DNA of 64,000 nt, taken from an uncultured Alphaproteobacteria bacterium. GTDB lineage: Bacteria; Pseudomonadota; Alphaproteobacteria; GCA-2731375. The stretch lies in NCBI GenBank assembly GCA_951812805.1, contig CATOSZ010000014.1, positions 62,001 through 126,000 of the forward strand. Direction: 5' to 3'. The first letter of the stretch is position 1; each line of letters starts with the position of its first letter. The translations under genes were made by a program, and so were the position numbers. The notes beneath the pieces are model-generated. The model saw only the letters and a program-made list of their open reading frames with translations, was not told the origin of the DNA and searched no databases. Shown here in pieces: positions 15,682 to 23,566 of the stretch.

Positions 15682-16989
15682 TCAGAACAGGCGGGGTGCC
15701 AACGCCTCGAAATCCATCTCCTCGGCGGAGGCGGGCCGGGCGGCAAAGTCGGCGATGCGCGCCGCGCCGACCCGGTGGCCGTCGACACGCACATCCTCGC
15801 CGCCCCGTTCCCAGGCCGCGCGGACGGCGTCGGGAGACGCTGACGCATCACGGCGGTAGCGTTCGAGCGAGGCGCGGACCCGCCGTTCCGCCCAGGCCAA
15901 CGCATGGTCGTGGTCGTGAAAGCCCCGGACGTGGCGTTGTTTCTCCGGGTTGCCGGGCTGGTCGTTGTCGATGACGACGGCCAGGACCTCGCCGGTGGGC
16001 GGCGTCGGCGAGCCGCCGGCACCGACCCTCGCGATCTCACCGGCGAGCGCCCTGGCGATCCCTCGATCCTCGACGCGCGCCTGAACGGTTTTCGCGGCGG
16101 CAACATCGCCCCGGTCCAGGCAGGCGCGGGCCACGTCGCGGCGATAAGCCTGGCGGCGGCGGTCGTCGATGTGACACTCGGCCAGCCGCGCGGCCAGTGC
16201 CAGATCGCCCGCGGCGATGGCGGCGGCGATCTCTTCCAACGGGACGACCCGGAAATCGATAGCGTCGCCATCGTCCTCAGGCGCGGGGGCTCGTTCCGTC
16301 TCGGGGATCTCGCTGATCTGCTCGCGAAGCTCGCGCCAGGCCAGCACCGGATCGCCCGGCAGGGCGCCGAGGTCGCGGCGCGCTTCGCCCTCCTCGCCCA
16401 GCACCGCCCACAGCCGCGCCATCGCGCGCCGCACGCCCTCGGGTCGGCGGAGATGTTCGGGTGCGTCGGCGGCGGGCACGCTACCGTCGGCGAGGCCTCG
16501 GCGCAACCGCTCCAGTTCGGTCGTCAGCGCCGCGCGAAGTGTTGCCCTCGACGCCGCCCGCCGGTAGATCGCCTCCATCTCGAAGAGCACGTCGCTCGTG
16601 CGCGACGAGAGGGCGAGGACGCCGACGGCCCGCGCGGGGTTGCCGTCCGCCTCGTGCAGCTCGCCAAGCGCGCGCACCGCCCAGTACCGGCGCAACGGCT
16701 CCGCCGAGGCGGCGTCGTGCCACGGGTCCTCCTCTTCGAGCCGGCGCGCTGTTTCCGTAGTCGCCGAGGCGAGCGCGCGCCACTGGGCGTTCCCGGCGGC
16801 AAAGGCCGCCTTCGCCAGCTCGATCTCCAGGGCACAGCGCTTCGGTGGCCAATCGATCTCCGCCGCGGCCCGGCCGGCGGCGGCGAAATCGCCGGCTTTC
16901 AGCAGGGCGCGGGCTCGGGCCTCTATATCGTCTGGCGTTTCCCGCTGCTCAGAGGGGCCCGGGGCGGCGGCGATGTCGCGTAACAGCAT
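15682..16989 (-). CDS. Uncharacterised helical repeat-like protein
   Basis: A 435-residue protein that I do not recognise. It is rich in Ala, Arg and Glu, with a regular pattern suggesting stacked helix pairs of TPR/HEAT type (for example ARALLKAGDFAAAGRAAAEI and AAIAAGDLALAARLAE). Near the C-terminus is a different patch, EVLAVVIDNDQPGNPEKQRH followed by VRGFHDHDHALAWAERRV, with clustered His and Asp. No signal peptide is seen. The start at 16989 (MLLRDIAAAP) is chosen as the first ATG after the upstream ATPase stop; a longer frame from 17088 overlaps that gene. It lies 29 bp after dppF and 14 bp before the M29/NicX-like gene. Confidence 0.6.
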   Translation of the reverse strand: MLLRDIAAAPGPSEQRETPDDIEARARALLKAGDFAAAGRAAAEIDWPPKRCALEIELAKAAFAAGNAQWRALASATTETARRLEEEDPWHDAASAEPLRRYWAVRALGELHEADGNPARAVGVLALSSRTSDVLFEMEAIYRRAASRATLRAALTTELERLRRGLADGSVPAADAPEHLRRPEGVRRAMARLWAVLGEEGEARRDLGALPGDPVLAWRELREQISEIPETERAPAPEDDGDAIDFRVVPLEEIAAAIAAGDLALAARLAECHIDDRRRQAYRRDVARACLDRGDVAAAKTVQARVEDRGIARALAGEIARVGAGGSPTPPTGEVLAVVIDNDQPGNPEKQRHVRGFHDHDHALAWAERRVRASLERYRRDASASPDAVRAAWERGGEDVRVDGHRVGAARIADFAARPASAEEMDFEALAPRLF

Positions 16990-17018
16990 CCTCAGGCGGC
17001 GAAGCACGGTCGCCGGCC

Positions 17019-18014
17019 TCAGCGCAGATGGCAGGCCACCATCTGGCCGGGGGCGACCTCGCGCAGCACCGGCGAATCGACCCGGCAACGCTCCTCCGCA
17101 TAGGGGCAGCGGGTGTGGAAATGGCAGCCGGACGGCGGGTTGATCGGGCTCGGCACGTCGCCTTCCAAGACCAGCTTCTTGCGCTTCAGCCGGGGATCGG
17201 GGATCGGCACCGCCGAGAGCAGGGCCTCGGTGTAGGGATGTTTGGGGTTGGTGAACAGGGTCTTCTTGTCGGTGTATTCGACGATCCGGCCGAGGTACAT
17301 CACCGCGATGCGATGGCTGATGTGCTCCACCACCGCCAGGTCGTGGGCGATGAACAGGTAGGAAAGGTTGAATTCCTTCTGCAGGTCCATCAGCAGGTTG
17401 ATCACCTGGGCCTGGATCGAGACGTCAAGGGCGGAGACCGGCTCGTCGCCGATGATCACCTTCGGGTTCAGGGCGAGGGCCCGGGCGATGCCGATGCGCT
17501 GGCGCTGGCCGCCGGAAAACTCGTGCGGGAAGCTGTCCATCTGCGCCTTGCGCAGGCCGACCCGCTCGAACAGTTCGGCGACCCGGGTCCGCCGTTCCTC
17601 CCCGTTGCCCATGCCGTGCACGCGCAGCATCTCGCCCACGATGTCGCCCGCCGACATCCGCGGATTCAGCGAGGAGTAGGGGTCCTGGAAGATGATCTGC
17701 ATCTCCCGGCGCACCGGGCGCATGTCCTGCTTCGAGAGATGGGTGACGTCGCGCCCGGAGAGCTTGATGGTCCCCTCCGTCGGGTTGAGCAGGCGGAGCA
17801 CCGTGCGCCCGACCGTCGACTTGCCGCAGCCGCTTTCCCCCACCAGGCCGAGGGTTTCACCCTGGTTGATGTGAAAGCTGACGCCGTCGACGGCGTGAAC
17901 CTTTGCGTTGCCGCCGCCGAACAGGCCCTTCTTCACCGGAAAATGTTTCTTCAGGTCGATGACGTCGAGGACCGGAGCCTCGGCACCGCCCGTCGCCTGT
18001 GCCGCGTCAGCCAT
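17019..18014 (-). CDS. dppF: Peptide ABC transporter ATP-binding protein (DppF/OppF type)
   Basis: Second ATPase of a Dpp/Opp-type importer. The 331-aa protein has Walker A GESGCGKST, Q-loop IIFQDPYSSLNPRMS, signature FSGGQRQRIGIARAL, Walker B VIIGDEPVSALDVS and a switch histidine in FIAHDLAVV. The C-terminal oligopeptide-transporter extension is present, with the cysteine cluster CHFHTRCPYAEERC. The ATG at 18014 overlaps the preceding ATPase gene by 8 bp. Dpp is used as a family label; actual substrates may be peptides, nickel or other solutes. Confidence 0.92.
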   Translation of the reverse strand: MADAAQATGGAEAPVLDVIDLKKHFPVKKGLFGGGNAKVHAVDGVSFHINQGETLGLVGESGCGKSTVGRTVLRLLNPTEGTIKLSGRDVTHLSKQDMRPVRREMQIIFQDPYSSLNPRMSAGDIVGEMLRVHGMGNGEERRTRVAELFERVGLRKAQMDSFPHEFSGGQRQRIGIARALALNPKVIIGDEPVSALDVSIQAQVINLLMDLQKEFNLSYLFIAHDLAVVEHISHRIAVMYLGRIVEYTDKKTLFTNPKHPYTEALLSAVPIPDPRLKRKKLVLEGDVPSPINPPSGCHFHTRCPYAEERCRVDSPVLREVAPGQMVACHLR

Positions 18015-19059
18015 GGCCCCCTCCGAACAAACGCTCCGAATGCCAGCAGGCGGCCCAGTGGCCCGGCCGCTTCTCCTCGTAAGGCGGATAGGCCTGTTCG
18101 CACTGCGCGTCCGCGAAGGAGCAGCGTGGTGCGAAAGCACAGCCGGCCGGCAGGTTGTTGAGTGGCGGCACGATGCCCGGGATCTCCTCCAGCCGCTCAG
18201 TCGCCAGGCTTTCGTCACCGCTCATGATGGCGAGGCGTGGGACCGAGGCCATCAGGCCGTGGGTATAGGGATGCATCGGCTCGGAAAACAGCGTGACGAC
18301 GTCCGCCTCTTCGACCTTGCGGCCCGCATACATGACGATGACCCGCTTGGTCGTCTCCGCCACCACGCCGAGATCGTGGGTGATCAGGATGACGGCGGTG
18401 CCGAGCTGTTCCTGCAAACGGACGATGAGGTCGAGGATCTGCGCCTGGATCGTGACGTCGAGGGCGGTGGTCGGCTCGTCCGCGATCAGCACCTTCGGAT
18501 TGCAGGCCACCGCCATGGCGATCATCGCGCGCTGGCGCATGCCGCCCGAGAGTTGGTGGGGATATTCCTTCGCCCGCTGCTGCGGCTCCGGGATTTTCAC
18601 CAGGTCGAGCATTTCGACGGCCCGGTCCAGGGCCTGCTTCTTCGTCAGGCCCTGGTGCAGCACCAGGGCTTCCGAGATCTGGTAGCCGATGGTCAGCACC
18701 GGATTGAGCGAGGTCATCGGCTCCTGGAAGATCATCGAGATGTCGTTGCCGCGGATGTCGCGCATCTCGCTCTCGTCGAGGGCGAGCAGCTCGCGGCCGT
18801 CGAGCGTGACCTTGCCGCCGATGATGCGGCCCGGCGGATCCGGCACCAGCCGCATGATCGAGAGCGCGGTGATCGACTTGCCGCAGCCGCTCTCCCCGAC
18901 GATGCCCAGCGTCTCGCCCTTGGCGAGATCGAAGCTGACGCCCTCCACCGCCTTGACGATGCCCTGGCGGGTATAGAAGTAGGTTTGCAGGCCCTCGACC
19001 TCGAGGGCCTTTTCCTCGGCCCTGTCGGGACTCTCTTGCGCGTGTGCTGGCTCTGACAT
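18007..19059 (-). CDS. dppD: Peptide ABC transporter ATP-binding protein (DppD/OppD type)
   Basis: First ATPase of the importer, 350 aa. Motifs are Walker A GESGCGKSIT, Q-loop MIFQEPMTSLNP, signature LSGGMRQRAMIAMAV, Walker B VLIADEPTTALDVT and LITHDLGVVAE. The C-terminal extension has a cysteine pair region (CAFAPRCSFADAQC), as in peptide transporters. It follows the permease gene by 20 bp, and its stop is inside the start region of the next ATPase gene. Confidence 0.92.
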   Translation of the reverse strand: MSEPAHAQESPDRAEEKALEVEGLQTYFYTRQGIVKAVEGVSFDLAKGETLGIVGESGCGKSITALSIMRLVPDPPGRIIGGKVTLDGRELLALDESEMRDIRGNDISMIFQEPMTSLNPVLTIGYQISEALVLHQGLTKKQALDRAVEMLDLVKIPEPQQRAKEYPHQLSGGMRQRAMIAMAVACNPKVLIADEPTTALDVTIQAQILDLIVRLQEQLGTAVILITHDLGVVAETTKRVIVMYAGRKVEEADVVTLFSEPMHPYTHGLMASVPRLAIMSGDESLATERLEEIPGIVPPLNNLPAGCAFAPRCSFADAQCEQAYPPYEEKRPGHWAACWHSERLFGGGHG

Positions 19060-19079
19060 GGTCTGGCTACGGGTCCCCG

Positions 19080-19973
19080 CTAGCTGCGTTGTCTGGGATC
19101 GAGAATGTCGCGCAGCGCGTCACCGAACAGGTTGGTGCCGAACACCGCGAGGGAGATGGCGAGGCCGGGGAAGATCACCAGCCAGGGGGCGACGCGAACG
19201 TATTCCGCCGCCGATTCCGACAGCATCCGGCCCCAGGAGGGATGCGGCTCCGGCACGCCGAGGCCGAGGAACGACAGCGAAGCCTCGACCAGGATGGCCG
19301 AGCCGAGCTGCGCGGTGAACAACACGATCAGCGGCGCCAGCGTGTTCGGCAAAACATGGCGGGCGGCGACGCGAAACTCGCTCATCCCGGCCGCGCGGGC
19401 CGCTTCGACGAAGGGCATCTCGCGCAACGACAAGGTCGATGATCGCACCACCCGGGCGACGTTGGGTACAAGGGGTATGGATATGGCGATGATGGTGTTC
19501 TCGAGGCTCGGCCCGAGGGATGCGGCCATCACCAGGGCGAGCACCAGCAACGGCAAGGCCTGCATGATGTCGATCAGCCGCTGCATGAGGAGATCGAACC
19601 AGCCGAGCAGGTAGCCGGACATCAGGCCGACGACCACGCCGATGAAGCCGCCGAGCAGGATCGAGGCGACACCGACGGTGAGTGAGATCCGCGCACCGTG
19701 GATGATCCGGCTCAGCACGTCGCGGCCCATCATGTCGGCGCCCATGACGAAGCCGGAACTCGGCGCCTTCAACGAGGCCGACGCCAGGGTCTGCAACGGA
19801 TCGCGCGGCGCGATCACGTCGGCGAACAGCGCCGAGAGCACGAAGATCACGACGATGACCGCGCCGATGGCACCCAGCGGATAGCGCCGGGCGAAGAACA
19901 TCAGCTTGCTCCAGCGCCCGGTGACGTGGGCGCCGGCCTTGGTCAGTTCGGCTTGATGGTCGATATCAACCAT
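19080..19973 (-). CDS. dppC: Peptide ABC transporter permease (DppC/OppC type)
   Basis: Inner-membrane permease, 297 aa. It has an N-terminal helix (YPLGAIGAVIVVIFVLSALFAD) followed by the typical OppC block of about five more helices. The coupling-helix (EAA) motif EAARAAGMSEFRVAARHVLP contacts the ATPases. The segment GADMMGRDVLSRIIHGARIS is characteristic of DppC/OppC. It is 21 bp downstream of dppB in the same orientation. Confidence 0.92.
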   Translation of the reverse strand: MVDIDHQAELTKAGAHVTGRWSKLMFFARRYPLGAIGAVIVVIFVLSALFADVIAPRDPLQTLASASLKAPSSGFVMGADMMGRDVLSRIIHGARISLTVGVASILLGGFIGVVVGLMSGYLLGWFDLLMQRLIDIMQALPLLVLALVMAASLGPSLENTIIAISIPLVPNVARVVRSSTLSLREMPFVEAARAAGMSEFRVAARHVLPNTLAPLIVLFTAQLGSAILVEASLSFLGLGVPEPHPSWGRMLSESAAEYVRVAPWLVIFPGLAISLAVFGTNLFGDALRDILDPRQRS

Positions 19974-19994
19974 GGGGATGGCTCCGCTCGCGCC

Positions 19995-20942
19995 TTAATC
20001 GGCGTATTTGATCCGGGGGTCGAGCACGGCATAGAGCATGTCGACCAGAAAGTTGATGACCACGGTGACGACGGCGATCAGCATCACCAGGTTCTGCACG
20101 ATCGGGTAGTCGCGCATCAGGATCGCCTCGACCAGGAAGTGGGCGACGCCAGGGATGTTGAACACCGTCTCGGTGATGATCAGGCCGCCGATCAGGAAGG
20201 CGGCCTCGATGCCGATGATCGTGGTCACCGGCAGCACCGCGTTCTTCAGGGCGTGGTGGTAGTTGATGGAGTTGTCGCTGGCGCCCTTGGAGCGCGCCGT
20301 GCGGATATAGTCCTGCCGCATCACCTCCAGCATCGAGGAGCGGGTGAGCCGCATGATCAGCGCCGAACTCCGGAAGCCCACCGCGGCGGCCGGGATCATA
20401 TAGAGCAGCAACTCATCCCAGAGGTTGTCCGGCGGATCGGTATAGATCGGGATCTCACCGAAGAAGTGGACGAAGGCCATCAAGATCAGCAGGGCCAGCC
20501 AGAACGAGGGCAAGGACAGACCGCTCAACGAGATGCAGCGCAGTGTGTAGTCGAGGGCGGAGTCCTGTTTCACGGCGCTGATGACGCCCAAGGGCAAACC
20601 GAAGAGCACCGAGAAGAACAGGGCCAGGCCGGCGAGCTTGGCGGTGATCGGGATGCGCGGGCCGATCTCGTCGATCGCCGGCATCTCGGAGACGTAGGAG
20701 AAGCCGAGGTCCCAGACCACCAGGCCGCGGATCCAGTCGTAGTACTGCACTGGAATCGGCTGGTCGAGGCCGAGCTCCTTTTCGATCTGCGCCTTTTCCG
20801 CCGGATCGACGAAGCCCGCGCTGTCGAACATGATGTCGGCGATGTTGCCGGGCATCAGGCGCAACAGCACGAAGATAATGATCGACATGCCCACGAGCGT
20901 GAGCAGCATCAACAGAAACCGCTTGACGAGATAGCTTGACAA
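19995..20942 (-). CDS. dppB: Peptide ABC transporter permease (DppB/OppB type)
   Basis: Inner-membrane permease, about 315 aa. It begins LSSYLVKRFLLMLLTLVGMSI, the usual DppB start, then LRLMPGNIADIM, six predicted helices, and the EAA-loop motif RTARSKGASDNSINYHHALK. I choose a TTG at 20942, preceded by GGGGAG 7–8 nt upstream, because the first hydrophobic helix follows directly. A GTG at 20993 would add 17 atypical residues. It is downstream of the binding-protein gene, with a hairpin between them. Confidence 0.88.
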   Translation of the reverse strand: MSSYLVKRFLLMLLTLVGMSIIIFVLLRLMPGNIADIMFDSAGFVDPAEKAQIEKELGLDQPIPVQYYDWIRGLVVWDLGFSYVSEMPAIDEIGPRIPITAKLAGLALFFSVLFGLPLGVISAVKQDSALDYTLRCISLSGLSLPSFWLALLILMAFVHFFGEIPIYTDPPDNLWDELLLYMIPAAAVGFRSSALIMRLTRSSMLEVMRQDYIRTARSKGASDNSINYHHALKNAVLPVTTIIGIEAAFLIGGLIITETVFNIPGVAHFLVEAILMRDYPIVQNLVMLIAVVTVVINFLVDMLYAVLDPRIKYAD

Positions 20943-21020
20943 GGCGCCGCTCCCCTCACCGCCGATGCGTCGGACGTTTCTGCCCCCCGGCACGTCCGTC
21001 GCCGCTTAGTAACACGGTTC

Positions 21021-21054
21021 GGCCGGAGTGCCGCATCAAAGCGACACCCCGGCC
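21021..21054 (-). terminator. Hairpin between binding-protein gene and permease genes
   Basis: GGCCGGAGTG pairs with CACCCCGGCC around a 14-nt loop (9 of 10 pairs). It lies between the stop of the solute-binding protein (21077) and dppB. There is no T-run after it, so it is not a canonical intrinsic terminator. Such hairpins often raise the binding protein level over the permeases by stabilising the upstream mRNA or causing partial termination. The structure is seen; its role is inferred. Confidence 0.4.
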
Positions 21055-21076
21055 GTTGGCCGCGTCGTCGACCGGA

Positions 21077-22675
21077 CTACTTGTCCAGCCAGACGTCTTC
21101 CATGCGCCAGTTGTTGTACAGGCTGTTCACATGGGTCACGAAGCCCTTGACGTAGGGCTGGCGACAGGTCGCCGCCTTGCCGTGGCTGATGATCGGCCGC
21201 GCCGCGTCTTCCTGCAGCTTCTTGTCGATCTCCCAGACCAGCTTCTTGCGGGCAGCCTGATCGGTCATCATCGACTGCTGCTCGAAGAGCTTCTCCATTT
21301 CCGGCTTGCAGTACCCGGTGTAGTTCCGCTGCGAACCGCAGGAGTAGTTCTCATAGAAGTTGGCGTCGGGATCATCCACGCCGATGCCGGTCAGGTTCAG
21401 GCCGACCTGGTAGTCCTTGCGGGCCACCTTGGCGTGCCAGTTGGAGGTCTCCACCGTGTCCAGCTCGGCGTCGATGTAGATCTCCTTCAGATGGTCGATC
21501 AGGATGACGGCGGGATCGCGGTAGACGGCGATGTTGCGCGTCGAAACCTTGATCTTCAGCCGTTTGTCCGGGCCGTAGCCGAGGCCTTCCATGATCTTCC
21601 GCGCCTGCGCCCGATTGCCGGCGATGTCCGGGTTGTAGCCGGCGACCTTGGCCAGCACGTCCGGCGGCATGCCCCAGACACCCGACGGCGGCGGCATCAT
21701 CGCGCCGCCCTGCACGAAGTTGCCCTCGCTCAGGATGTCGATGAAAGCCTGGCGATCGATCGCCAGCACCATGGCCTTGCGGACTTTGGCGTCGTCGAAG
21801 GGCGGTTGGAACTGGTTGACGATCAGGTTCGTCGAGACGTTGGTCGTCACCAGGTCGCAGACCGCGTGCGGTGCTTCCGACTTCACGTCCTTCAGCAGCG
21901 GAATGGTGACGTCCACGTTGAAGGTCATGTCGAACTTGCCGGCGATGAAGGCGAGCACGCGGGTAGCCCGGCTCTTGATGATGGTCCACTCATGCCCATC
22001 CAGGTACGGACGACCCTCTTTCCAGTAGTTCTCGTTCTTGGTGAACTTCACATGTTCGTTCTGCTTCAGGCTGACGAACTTGAAGGGGCCGGTGCCGATC
22101 GGCGCCGTGCGCATCTTCTTGGGCGCCACATGGCACGGGTAGACCGGCGAATAGCCCGACGCCAACAGCGCGACGAAGGCCGGCTGCGAACGCTTCAGAT
22201 GGAACGTCGCCTCGTAGTCGCCGTTGACGGAGACATGGTCGAGGTTCTTGTACCAGGCCTTGCGCGGGTTCTTGCGCAGCTTCGCCTTGCTCTTGCCTTG
22301 CAGCTTGTCCCAGGTGCACTGCACGTCCTTGGATGTGAAGGGCTTGCCGTCGTGCCAGGTGACGCCCTGGCGAAGCTTGAAGGTCAGCTTGGTGTGATCG
22401 CCGTTCCAGGCCCAGCTCTCGGCCAGGTCGGGGACGATGGTCTCGAGGCTGTTCACCGCCTTGTGCTGGTCGTAGACGATCAGGTTGTTGAAGACCCCCA
22501 TGTAGGGCGACAGCGTCGAGTTTGTCGCCTCCTCGTGGATCGAGCCACTCGGCGGGGTGCCGCGGTGATAGAGTTTGAGAACGCCGCCGCTTTTCTGCGC
22601 CAGCGCCGTCTCCACCGCGCCCGACGCGGCCAACAGGCCCGCGGCGATGGCGATGGCATAGCTGTAACGATTCAT
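21077..22675 (-). CDS. dppA: Peptide ABC transporter substrate-binding protein (SBP family 5)
   Basis: Periplasmic binding protein of family 5 (peptides, nickel, other solutes), 532 aa. A signal peptide is clear: MNRYSYAIAIAAGLLAASG, with cleavage near ALA-QKSGG. Family segments include TFKLRQGVTWHDGKPFTSKD, GTGPFKFVS and VRKAMVLAIDRQAFIDIL. The ATG at 22675 has GGGAGG upstream; an earlier ATG at 22771 is rejected. It is the first gene of the dppABCDF order and sets the likely promoter of the whole unit to the region around 22680–22750. Confidence 0.92.
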   Translation of the reverse strand: MNRYSYAIAIAAGLLAASGAVETALAQKSGGVLKLYHRGTPPSGSIHEEATNSTLSPYMGVFNNLIVYDQHKAVNSLETIVPDLAESWAWNGDHTKLTFKLRQGVTWHDGKPFTSKDVQCTWDKLQGKSKAKLRKNPRKAWYKNLDHVSVNGDYEATFHLKRSQPAFVALLASGYSPVYPCHVAPKKMRTAPIGTGPFKFVSLKQNEHVKFTKNENYWKEGRPYLDGHEWTIIKSRATRVLAFIAGKFDMTFNVDVTIPLLKDVKSEAPHAVCDLVTTNVSTNLIVNQFQPPFDDAKVRKAMVLAIDRQAFIDILSEGNFVQGGAMMPPPSGVWGMPPDVLAKVAGYNPDIAGNRAQARKIMEGLGYGPDKRLKIKVSTRNIAVYRDPAVILIDHLKEIYIDAELDTVETSNWHAKVARKDYQVGLNLTGIGVDDPDANFYENYSCGSQRNYTGYCKPEMEKLFEQQSMMTDQAARKKLVWEIDKKLQEDAARPIISHGKAATCRQPYVKGFVTHVNSLYNNWRMEDVWLDK

Positions 22676-22755
22676 GGGGTACCTCCCTGTTCCCTGTGAA
22701 TGGACGCGATTATGCGTGGCTTGGGAGGTTCTGCCAAGCCCGGCGCCGAGCGCCG

Positions 22756-23013
22756 TCAATTCAACGCGCAACCCGAGGCGCCCTCGCAGGCCCAGCGCTC
22801 GTAGTCGTGGATCGCCTCGCGCACCCCGCTGCCATGCGGCAAGAGATTTCGCATGGGGATATAGAGCGTGGCGTAGACGTTGCGCGACATCGCATGCAGC
22901 ATGCTGTTCTCCGACGCGCTTGCCATGATCGGCAGGCTTATCAGAAACAGGAGCCCATAGAAGGCGCCGCCGCCGCCAAGGATGAAGAGTACCGCTTTCA
23001 GTGCCGGGTTCAT
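22756..23013 (-). CDS. Small membrane protein, unknown function
   Basis: An 85-residue protein starting MNPALKAVLFILGGGGAFYG with one long hydrophobic stretch (about residues 6–32), then a polar part with two cysteines near the end (WACEGASGCALN). I do not recognise a family. It starts 4 bp after the stop of the ring-hydroxylating beta-subunit gene, so it is probably cotranscribed with the oxygenase. It could be an anchor or accessory protein, but nothing in the sequence proves it. Confidence 0.55.
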   Translation of the reverse strand: MNPALKAVLFILGGGGAFYGLLFLISLPIMASASENSMLHAMSRNVYATLYIPMRNLLPHGSGVREAIHDYERWACEGASGCALN

Positions 23014-23017
23014 GGCG

Positions 23018-23566
23018 CTAGAAAAACACCGACAAATTCTTCACCAGCAGCACGTTCTGGTCGAGCTGGATTTCCCGCCGCGCGATGCGCCAGTCGCCGC
23101 CCTCGCGGCGCAGCGCATCGTTGCGCTTGCCGATCAGCGTCGTCGCCTCGTCCTGGTTGCGGTTGCGGTGCACCAGGAAGCGGCAGCGGATATCGACCTC
23201 CATGACGTCGCCGATGGCCGGCCGGATGTCGGTGAGTTGCAGGTTCGAAATCATATGGGTGGTACGCGAGGCCGGCTCCTCCGCCCAATGGACATTGGTG
23301 GCGAGCTGGGCGACCCGCTGGCGGAGCGTTTCGATCCCCTCGTCCATCCATGCGCTGTCGATGCCCTCGGCGGTGTGCGCCGCGCGACCCTCGTGAACCG
23401 CGACGTTCTGGCTGAGCGGCATGAAGATGCGGACGTCCTCGGTAAAGAGGGCAAGCCAGTCCTCGAACCGGCGCGCGTCCAGCAAGTCGGCCTCGTGGTG
23501 CAGGACGGCCTCGATCTCCTCGCGCAGCAGCAGGCGGCGGAGTGCTGCGTCCAGTTCAGTCGCCAT
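23018..23566 (-). CDS. Aromatic-ring-hydroxylating dioxygenase beta subunit
   Basis: Small NTF2-fold subunit of a Rieske non-heme iron oxygenase, 182 aa. Typical segments are FLHEADLLDARRFEDWLALF-like (here LHHEADLLDARRFEDW), TTHMISNLQL and DVMEVDIRCRFLVHRNR. Its start overlaps the end of the alpha-subunit gene by 11 bp, supporting 1:1 synthesis. Substrate cannot be inferred. No ferredoxin or reductase gene is adjacent. Confidence 0.88.
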   Translation of the reverse strand: MATELDAALRRLLLREEIEAVLHHEADLLDARRFEDWLALFTEDVRIFMPLSQNVAVHEGRAAHTAEGIDSAWMDEGIETLRQRVAQLATNVHWAEEPASRTTHMISNLQLTDIRPAIGDVMEVDIRCRFLVHRNRNQDEATTLIGKRNDALRREGGDWRIARREIQLDQNVLLVKNLSVFF

